A stretch of DNA of 64,000 bases from DAOSEC01 sp035362935 (GTDB lineage Bacteria; Bacillota_I; Bacilli_A; ML615J-28; CAG-313): positions 83,644 to 147,643 of the forward strand of contig DAOSEC010000001.1 of assembly GCA_035362935.1 (NCBI GenBank), in the 5' to 3' direction. Shown piece by piece: positions 58,316 through 64,000 of the stretch (its first letter is position 1; the number at the start of each line of letters is the position of its first letter). The translations under genes and the position numbers were made by a program. The notes beneath the pieces were generated by a model that had not been told where the DNA came from, did no database searches, and saw only the letters and a list, made by a program, of their open reading frames with translations.

Positions 58316-58359
58316 TGACCCATTGTGAATAGCATAGATTGAAACAACAAGTAAAATCG

Positions 58360-58389
58360 TTGACACAAACCCAATTAGTATGGTTTAAT
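58360..58389 (+). promoter_or_regulatory. plsC-like gene promoter
   Basis: TTGACA (58360-58365), 18-nt spacer, TGG-TTTAAT (-10 at 58384-58389). Confidence 0.6.
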
Positions 58390-58482
58390 CAAACTAAAAT
58401 TAAGATTGCGTTTCGAATGAAAGTTCAGACTCGAGTGTGTTAATGAATGGTGCAAACTGATTTTCAGTTCATGGAGGCTCAA

Positions 58483-59268
58483 ATGGCAACATCAGTGTTT
58501 TTAATTTCTTATATCATATATGTCATACTATTAAGTGCTAATTTTCCACCATATCTCATTCCGGTTTGGCTTATCTTATCGTATTTTTTAGGTTTTATAA
58601 CAGTGTTAGTAATATATGTATTACATCTTCCTATTGTAGTATCGCTTCCATCAACAAATAAGTATAAGTTTTACTTAATGAAGAGTTTTGCGAAATTTAT
58701 TAATCGATATGTAATTCGGTTAAAAATTACCGTTGAAGGGTTAGAATATATTCCCAAAAAGGGGAAACTAATTATTTATGCAAATCACAAATCATATTCA
58801 GATGGGTTCGCTCTGCTCGATATTTTGACACGACCAATGACATTTACGCCTAAAAAATCAGTTATGAGCATACCTATCGTTGGTTTATGGTTAAAAAGTT
58901 ACGATGTTTTTCCAATCAACCGAAAGAATCCACGAGAAACGTTAATTGATTTAGAAGCAGCGATCGAAACAGTTAAAAAAGAGTTAGTCATATCTATATT
59001 TCCGGAAGGAACCATAAAATATCGAGAAGACCCACTTGTTCAAGAAATGAAACCTGGAGCATTTCGACTAGCTCAAAAAGCAGAAAGTGATATCTTAGTA
59101 GTTCGCTTCGATGGAAATCAGTTGACAAAGCATAGAACTCCGTTTCGTTCAACAAAACGACATATCACGATTTTTCCAGTAGTGCATTTCAAAGAAATAG
59201 AGGGTAAATCAACTCAAGATATTGCAAAACTAGTTATGGATACCATTAACAAAAAAAATCAATTGTAA
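58483..59268 (+). CDS. 1-acyl-sn-glycerol-3-phosphate acyltransferase-like
   Basis: About 261 residues. Two N-terminal hydrophobic segments, then the acyltransferase domain with YANHKSYSD (H-x4-D catalytic block I), PINRKNPRE (block II), IFPEGTI (block III) and KPGAFRLAQKA. Acylates lysophosphatidic acid or a related lysolipid at the inner membrane face. ATGs at 58447 and 58471 are in frame, but TGGAGG at 58472-58477 places the best start at 58483. Closed by its own terminator. Confidence 0.88.
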   Translation: MATSVFLISYIIYVILLSANFPPYLIPVWLILSYFLGFITVLVIYVLHLPIVVSLPSTNKYKFYLMKSFAKFINRYVIRLKITVEGLEYIPKKGKLIIYANHKSYSDGFALLDILTRPMTFTPKKSVMSIPIVGLWLKSYDVFPINRKNPRETLIDLEAAIETVKKELVISIFPEGTIKYREDPLVQEMKPGAFRLAQKAESDILVVRFDGNQLTKHRTPFRSTKRHITIFPVVHFKEIEGKSTQDIAKLVMDTINKKNQL

Positions 59269-59282
59269 TCTAAAAAAAATAA

Positions 59283-59315
59283 AAAAAGACTCATATGTGT
59301 AACAATGAGTCTTTT
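59283..59315 (+). terminator. Terminator after plsC-like gene
   Basis: AAAAGACTCAT-atgtgtaaca-ATGAGTCTTTT. Confidence 0.8.
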
Positions 59316-59340
59316 ATCATTTGAGTTACAACCATCAATA

Positions 59341-59369
59341 TTGTATAAAATACAAAAATATATTATAAT
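59341..59369 (+). promoter_or_regulatory. Promoter of the redox operon
   Basis: TTGTAT (59341-59346), 17-nt spacer, TATAAT (59364-59369). Confidence 0.65.
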
Positions 59370-59451
59370 GTAAATGATGAAATAATAGTTTCAAGTTGTT
59401 TTACCGACTGAGTTGAAACATCAATTCATTCTGACATTGTGGGGGTTCAAA

Positions 59452-59904
59452 ATGGAAGAAAAAACAACAAGTAAGCAGTTAACAGTCGAAGAAATCAAAC
59501 TACTATGGTCAAAAACGTATAGCGCAATAGGGAAGCCAGATTGGTCACACTTATTTCCATACTATGATGATAGCATTATATTTCAAGACTCGATTCAACG
59601 TATTGTTGGGATTGACAAGTTTAAAGCTATGTGCAATCGATTAGCAAAACGATGTCGAAGTTTAGAAATGAATATATTAAATATTATAGAAGTTGATAAC
59701 ATAGTAATGATGGAGTGGAAAATGACGATGTCATTTCGTGTATTTCCCAAAAAACCTATTTTTGGTGCGTCAAGACTCACATTCAACAATCAAGGTAAGA
59801 TTGTAGAACAACGAGATTACTATGACTTGTGGGGAGACATCTATGATGGGATACCAATTTATCGTAGAATATATCGCTGGTTTATGAGAGTCTTTTTCGG
59901 ATAA
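59452..59904 (+). CDS. NTF2-like (SnoaL-type fold) protein
   Basis: 150 residues. The helix-plus-curved-sheet pattern of NTF2/SnoaL proteins is suggested by an N-terminal helix (EEIKLLWSKTYSAIG), PYYDDSIIFQDSIQRIVGID, MMEWKMTMSF and LTFNNQGKIVEQRDYYDLWG. Such proteins are small isomerases, cyclases or lipid-binding partners. The ATG at 59452 has GGGGG upstream; the longer frame from 59413 lacks a binding site. First gene of an operon with an SDR, a CrtI-like oxidoreductase and a flavodoxin. Confidence 0.75.
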   Translation: MEEKTTSKQLTVEEIKLLWSKTYSAIGKPDWSHLFPYYDDSIIFQDSIQRIVGIDKFKAMCNRLAKRCRSLEMNILNIIEVDNIVMMEWKMTMSFRVFPKKPIFGASRLTFNNQGKIVEQRDYYDLWGDIYDGIPIYRRIYRWFMRVFFG

Positions 59905-59916
59905 GGAGAATCAGTT

Positions 59917-60855
59917 ATGAAGTGGAAAACACCTGAGCAACTCATGTTTTTAAAGAATCGAAATGCACAACAACATCAAAGCAAGGAATCTATGACAGGA
60001 AAACTATGTGTAATAACAGGTGCCACTTCAGGTGTTGGATACGAAGCGGTAAAAAAATTAGCAAGTGCAGGAGCAAATATTGTATTGGTAGGTCGTAACA
60101 TTGATAAAGTAATCAAAATAAAAAATGAAATAGAACAGAAATACTCTGTTTTTGTAGATTATGTGATTGCTGATTTTTCTGATTTAGATCAAGTTCGATC
60201 TGCTGCTGTTACTATATTAAAAAAATACCAAACAATTGATGTGTTAATCAATAGTGCTGGTATTCATTCAACGACAAAACAGTATAATAAAGATGGATAT
60301 GAACTTGTGTTTTGTGTTAATCATCTTGCAACATTTCTATTCACCAAACTCTTATTAAATCGAATGATAGAATCATCTCCGTCTCGAATCATTCAAGTAA
60401 ATTCAGAAGGACATCGATTTAATGGGTTAAAATTATCCGATATTCACTGGAAAAAACGAATCTATAGGGGATTAAAAGGTTATGGTGCTTCGAAAACAGC
60501 ACAGTTATTCACTGTTTGGGAATTTGCAGAACAATTAAAAGAAACGAATGTAACAATCAATGCAATGCATCCTGGTGAGGTTCGAACAAACATTGGTAAT
60601 AACAATGGTAAATTATATCGTTGGTTTTTGCATCATGTAACATGGAAGTTTTTAAAAGACCCAAGTATTTCAGGGGATGCTTTATATTATCTTGCTTCCT
60701 CACAAGAAGTTTCCCAAATTAATGGAGCATATTTTTATCTTACAATTGAACAAAGACCCGCAAAACATACACTTGACAAAACAAAGCAAAAATTAGTTTG
60801 GGAGTTAAGTGAACAAATGACAACATCAAAACAAACAGGGGAGGGGCTACAATGA
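59917..60855 (+). CDS. Short-chain dehydrogenase/reductase
   Basis: 312 residues. NAD(P) loop TGATSGVGYEAVKKLA, INSAG, active-site Ser in VNSEGHRF and YGASK (Tyr/Lys) are present; HPGEVRT follows. The layout with a 30-residue N-terminal extension (TPEQLMFLKNR) resembles the retinol/protochlorophyllide-dehydrogenase-like group. Substrate probably hydrophobic (inference from family and from the adjacent CrtI-like gene). It overlaps the next gene by 4 nt. Confidence 0.9.
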   Translation: MKWKTPEQLMFLKNRNAQQHQSKESMTGKLCVITGATSGVGYEAVKKLASAGANIVLVGRNIDKVIKIKNEIEQKYSVFVDYVIADFSDLDQVRSAAVTILKKYQTIDVLINSAGIHSTTKQYNKDGYELVFCVNHLATFLFTKLLLNRMIESSPSRIIQVNSEGHRFNGLKLSDIHWKKRIYRGLKGYGASKTAQLFTVWEFAEQLKETNVTINAMHPGEVRTNIGNNNGKLYRWFLHHVTWKFLKDPSISGDALYYLASSQEVSQINGAYFYLTIEQRPAKHTLDKTKQKLVWELSEQMTTSKQTGEGLQ

Positions 60856-62447
60856 AATACGATGCAATTATTGTTGGTGGAGGTATTGCCGGATTAACTA
60901 GTGCCGCATATTTAACGAAAAATGGTTATAAAGTGTTATTGTGTGAAAAGGAAGACCACATAGGAGGACTCGTTAACTCATTTGAATATGATGGTTTCTT
61001 ATTTGATGGCGGTGTGCGTGGAATCGTTGATTCAGGAGTTGTCAAACCTATGTTTAAACAATTAGGAATTGAGATCGGATTTTTAAAAAGTATAGTTACC
61101 ATAGGAATTGAAGACGAAATCGTCCGAGTAGAAGATCTCAACAGCTTAAAGGATTATCGAAATATGTTGGTTCATCTTTACCCCGAACAAGAAAAAGATA
61201 TAGATCTAATATTAGACCGAATTCATGTTGTGATGGATTATATGGATGTACTTTATGGAATTGAAAATCCATTGTTTAAAGATTTGAAACAGGATAAACA
61301 ATATCTGACGAAAACATTGGTGCCATGGTTGTTTAAGTTCATTTCAAAATCAGGGAAAATCAAACACTTTCAAGTTCCAGTTGATGAATATTTAGAAACC
61401 TTAACAAAAAGTCAATCTTTAATTGACATCATCAGTCAACATTTTTTTCAAAAGACACCAGCATCGTTTGCATTGAGTTATTTTAGTTTGTATTTAGATT
61501 ATGAATATCCAAAAAATGGAACATCACAATTGGTTGAAACAATCAAAGAATACTGTGTCAATCTAGGAACAACGATTTTGTTTAATACAATGGTTCGTTC
61601 CATAGATGTAAATAAAACATGCATTACAGATCAAAATGGCCAACAATATGAGTATAAAGAACTCGTTTGGGCAGCAGATATGAAACAACTCTATCAAGCG
61701 ATTGATGTACAAACTATCACACATAAAAAGACAAAACAATTGATTGAACAAAAGAAAGAGTTACTTGTTGGCAAAAAAGGTGGAGACTCCATTTATTCCG
61801 TCTTTTTAGCTGTTGATATGGATCCTTCCTTTTTTGGTTCTTATTCGAGTGCTCATTGTTTCTACACACCAAAAAAAACTGGACAATCCTCCGTCTTTAA
61901 TCAACTTAGATTCATTTCTAAGTCGCAATCCAAAGAGAGTATTATTGATTGGATGAAACTATATTTAGAGTACACTACCTATGAAATTGCGATACCATCG
62001 CTTCGAAATTCTTCTTTGGCACCAAAGGGTAAAACCGGATTGGTCGTGTCGGTGTTAATGGATTATGAGTTTATTCGAAACATCAATGAATTAGGCTTTT
62101 ATAACGAGTTTAAAGACATCGCACAAAAAAAGGTAATTGAAGTCTTAAATAGTAGTATATATAAAGGAATCAAAGAACATATCATCCATTGCTTTAGTTC
62201 GACACCTTTAACAATTGAAAAGTTGAGTGGTAACCACGAAGGGGCGATTACAGGGTGGGCATTTACAAATGACGTTATTCCATCTGTATCTAAAACGACT
62301 GAAATCAACAAATCTTGCCTAACACCAATTCCTAATGTATTGGTGGCTGGACAGTGGACATTTAGTCCCGCAGGATTACCTGTTAGTATTTTAACTGGAA
62401 AAATTGCCGCTGACAAAGCTACAAAAAACCTTAAGAAGGGGATGTAA
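60852..62447 (+). CDS. FAD-dependent oxidoreductase, phytoene-desaturase/CrtI-like
   Basis: 531 residues. N-terminal FAD Rossmann motif DAIIVGGGIAGLTSAAYLTKNG followed by EKEDHIGGLVNSFEYDGFLFDGG, and a C-terminal FAD-closing GQWTFSPAGLPVSILTGKIAA, the layout of CrtI/CrtN and retinol-saturase-like enzymes. A carotenoid substrate is possible, but no phytoene or squalene synthase (CrtB/CrtM) lies nearby. Coupled to the SDR upstream and a flavodoxin-like gene 4 nt downstream. Confidence 0.88.
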   Translation: MKYDAIIVGGGIAGLTSAAYLTKNGYKVLLCEKEDHIGGLVNSFEYDGFLFDGGVRGIVDSGVVKPMFKQLGIEIGFLKSIVTIGIEDEIVRVEDLNSLKDYRNMLVHLYPEQEKDIDLILDRIHVVMDYMDVLYGIENPLFKDLKQDKQYLTKTLVPWLFKFISKSGKIKHFQVPVDEYLETLTKSQSLIDIISQHFFQKTPASFALSYFSLYLDYEYPKNGTSQLVETIKEYCVNLGTTILFNTMVRSIDVNKTCITDQNGQQYEYKELVWAADMKQLYQAIDVQTITHKKTKQLIEQKKELLVGKKGGDSIYSVFLAVDMDPSFFGSYSSAHCFYTPKKTGQSSVFNQLRFISKSQSKESIIDWMKLYLEYTTYEIAIPSLRNSSLAPKGKTGLVVSVLMDYEFIRNINELGFYNEFKDIAQKKVIEVLNSSIYKGIKEHIIHCFSSTPLTIEKLSGNHEGAITGWAFTNDVIPSVSKTTEINKSCLTPIPNVLVAGQWTFSPAGLPVSILTGKIAADKATKNLKKGM

Positions 62448-62450
62448 TTT

Positions 62451-62969
62451 ATGAAAGGAGTTGTATTGTATAAAAGTCGATATGGCCACTCTAGTTTATA
62501 TGCAAAATGGATTGCAGAAGAATTGGATTTTGAATTAAAAGAGTTATCATCATTTAAGAAAAAAGAAATCAATGAGTATCAAACCATTATTTTTGGAAGC
62601 GGTGTTTATATGAACCGATTAAATGCCATCAAATATGTGCTAAAAATGTTTCAAACGAAACCCATTATCATATTTGCATGCGCTGGTAATGATAATGTTC
62701 AAAGTGAAATTGACCATATTGTACAATCAAACTTTTCTAAACAAGAAATCACCTTCCATACGTTTTTCTATTTACCTGGTGGTGTTGATTTCACAAAGGT
62801 AAAAGGATTTCATAAAATCGCAGTAAACGCATTTTTGAAACTCATGAGATATAAAAAGAACAAGACACATGAGGAACAAGCGATCGTAGACAGTTTTTCC
62901 AATTCAACCTACTTGGTTGATAGACGTCATATAACCAATTTAATCGCGTATGTTAAATCAATAATTTAA
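62451..62969 (+). CDS. Flavodoxin-domain protein (HemG-like)
   Basis: 172 residues. VVLYKSRYGHSSLYAKWIAEEL resembles the FMN phosphate loop of flavodoxins (TxxGxT-type, here KSRYGHS), and TIIFGSGVYMNRLNAIKYV is the 60s loop as in HemG-type protoporphyrinogen oxidases. Probably an electron carrier for the operon's oxidoreductases; heme synthesis is not otherwise indicated here. AAGGGGATG at the end of the previous gene serves as ribosome binding site. Confidence 0.85.
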   Translation: MKGVVLYKSRYGHSSLYAKWIAEELDFELKELSSFKKKEINEYQTIIFGSGVYMNRLNAIKYVLKMFQTKPIIIFACAGNDNVQSEIDHIVQSNFSKQEITFHTFFYLPGGVDFTKVKGFHKIAVNAFLKLMRYKKNKTHEEQAIVDSFSNSTYLVDRRHITNLIAYVKSII

Positions 62970-63025
62970 GCAACTACACATTGTATAATTATCAAAGAAA
63001 AGATGAATGAATAAAGGAGTCACCC

Positions 63026-63751
63026 ATGAAAAACATGCTAAAACAAGTTACTGTCATATTTGTAACATTCGTGTTACTAATCGGTCTTCCAATCATTGGA
63101 GGGCTTGTCGCAAATCAATTTAGTTATTCATCCATTGATCAAGATGGATCATATATGTGGATATCTATCCATCACATTGTTCAAGCTTTACTGATTGTAC
63201 CATTTATGTTGCTCATCAAAAAAATATGGCCAAACTCAAATTTAGGGTTGCATAAAGGAAATGTTCGGCTTGGACTCAAATACATTGGAATGTTTACACT
63301 TGTGTTTATTGGATACACAGTTGTAGGATATATGATTGTACTTACAACCCAAACATTTCAACCATTTCAGTTTCCTATGAATCTTAGAAATGTTGTTGGT
63401 TATCTTGGATTTCAATTATTACTTTCTGGGCCATCTGAAGAGTTTCTATTTCGTAGTTTTGGAATTGTGTTATTAAGTATTTTTATTTCGAAACGACTTT
63501 TTAAAAACCGAGTAAGTTTAGCAAATATAATTGTTGCGATTATCTTCGGTTTAGCACACATTGCAATCATATGGAGTCCTTTTGAATTGCGATACAGTTT
63601 AGTGCAAGTTATCTATGCAACCGTTCTGGGACTAGTTTATGGGGATTGTTTTGAAAAAACGGGAAGTGTGTTATATCCAATGGCACTCCACAGCCTATCA
63701 AATGTCATATCTGTTGGCGTTACAGTTATAATCACCGCGATCATGAACTAA
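63026..63751 (+). CDS. CPBP-family intramembrane protease (Abi/Rce1-like)
   Basis: 241 residues, six or more hydrophobic segments. The three CPBP motifs are visible: GPSEEFLFRSFG (EExxxR), FGLAHIAI (F-x-x-x-H) and ALHSLSNVISV (H-x-x-x-N). Members cleave prenylated or other membrane peptides, or handle bacteriocin immunity. AAAGGAGTCACC ribosome binding site, 56 nt after the flavodoxin gene, perhaps same transcript. Confidence 0.9.
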   Translation: MKNMLKQVTVIFVTFVLLIGLPIIGGLVANQFSYSSIDQDGSYMWISIHHIVQALLIVPFMLLIKKIWPNSNLGLHKGNVRLGLKYIGMFTLVFIGYTVVGYMIVLTTQTFQPFQFPMNLRNVVGYLGFQLLLSGPSEEFLFRSFGIVLLSIFISKRLFKNRVSLANIIVAIIFGLAHIAIIWSPFELRYSLVQVIYATVLGLVYGDCFEKTGSVLYPMALHSLSNVISVGVTVIITAIMN

Positions 63752-63761
63752 TAATATATAT

Positions 63762-63794
63762 TAAAACAACCTATTTTTTAGATAGGTTGTTTTA
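63762..63794 (+). terminator. Terminator after CPBP gene
   Basis: AAAACAACCTAT-ttttttag-ATAGGTTGTTTT, nearly symmetric. Confidence 0.85.
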
Positions 63795-63839
63795 AATATG
63801 TGAGCAATATTTTGAAAGTTGTAAGCACCTGAATAAGCA

Positions 63840-63862
63840 ATCATAACATGTTATGATATAAT
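63840..63862 (+). promoter_or_regulatory. 18-bp palindrome abutting the -10 of the permease gene
   Basis: ATCATAACATGTTATGAT (63840-63857) is a perfect palindrome; its last base begins TATAAT (63857-63862). It occupies the -10/-35 spacer, a classic operator location. No good -35 is seen. Confidence 0.6.
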
Positions 63863-63884
63863 ATTGACAAAAAGAGGTGTTAAT

Positions 63885-64000
63885 ATGAATTTAAAGAAAG
63901 AAATTAAACTTTTCGAGGGAATATCTATATTATCTGGGATTATGATTGGTTCTGGTATCTTTGTTTTTGGAGGAATGATTCTATCAAGATCGGGTGGGTC
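63885..64000 (+). CDS. Amino-acid/polyamine permease (APC family), N-terminal fragment
   Basis: 38 residues visible, running off the right edge. ISILSGIMIGSGIFVFGG matches the first helix of APC-superfamily permeases, where the unwound GSGIF segment binds the amino-acid backbone. AGAGGTG precedes the ATG. Substrate cannot be told from this fragment. Confidence 0.8.
   Translation, partial: MNLKKEIKLFEGISILSGIMIGSGIFVFGGMILSRSGG

Noticed and set aside
62451..62969. Calling the flavodoxin-like gene a protoporphyrinogen oxidase (hemG)
   Set aside because: Similarity is limited to the flavodoxin fold, and no heme pathway genes are in the window.

Overview
The window is AT-rich, low-GC Gram-positive-type chromosome with strong AAGGAGG-type ribosome binding sites and sigma-A-like promoters, many carrying an extended TG-n-TATAAT -10. 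TGA is a stop (for example ligA and the B3/4-domain gene end in TGA) and tryptophan is TGG, so this is not a code-4 mycoplasma. Gene content and order (tsaE-tsaB-rimI-tsaD, pcrA-ligA, uvrA-lgt-HAD-trxB-whiA-acpS, cdaA, mgsA) are Bacillota-like but pared down. hprK, rapZ, yvcK, cdaR and glmM are missing from their usual places, and a glutaminyl-tRNA synthetase and the MEP isoprenoid genes ispD/ispF are present. I infer a wall-poor or reduced Bacillota/Mycoplasmatota lineage that keeps the standard code (Acholeplasma, Haloplasma or Izemoplasma-like); the assignment is not proven from this window.

Layout. 1-3.6 kb: the end of a large repeat protein and an ion transporter. 3.7-6.7 kb: rpmE, tdk-tadA-GNAT, SRP RNA, dusB. 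6.7-10.7 kb (minus strand): hflX with an upstream leader peptide, and B12-dependent ribonucleotide reductase nrdJ. 10.9-18.5 kb: a giant degenerate helicase-like protein, an ankyrin protein, the c-di-AMP cyclase, methylglyoxal synthase and a membrane PAS protein. 18.5-21.3 kb: ispD, ispF, a NifU-like protein, a YutG/PgpA-family protein, a PAP2-related membrane protein and an S1 protein. 21.5-24 kb: the t6A operon. 24-31 kb: an exported protein, two membrane proteins and a coiled-coil protein of unknown role. 31-41.3 kb: a B3/4 protein, glnS, pcrA, an esterase, ligA and uvrA. 41.4-48.4 kb: a membrane protein, lgt, HAD phosphatase, trxB, whiA, acpS, membrane thioredoxin and an ABC-2 exporter. 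48.4-48.7 kb: tRNA-Ser and tRNA-Glu. 48.9-55.4 kb: a MacB-like ABC protein, alpha-galactosidase and a GPH sugar symporter. 55.6-58.3 kb: pseudouridine and purine nucleoside catabolism. 58.4-63.8 kb: an acyltransferase, a redox operon (NTF2-like, SDR, CrtI-like, flavodoxin) and a CPBP protein. The start of an amino-acid permease lies at the right edge.

Together the genes describe a fermentative heterotroph with nucleoside salvage (tdk, psuK, psuG, punA), alpha-galactoside use, DNA repair and much envelope biology of unknown function. No insertion sequence, prophage, CRISPR array or rRNA was seen.

The observations most worth following are: an eight-codon leader peptide (MRLRGLHI) with its own ribosome binding site ahead of hflX, carrying the Arg-x-Arg macrolide-stalling signature; a 1489-residue DUF4011-type helicase relic coupled to an ankyrin protein and the c-di-AMP cyclase; the membrane/coiled-coil module at 26-31 kb; and several structured leaders and dyads at promoters.
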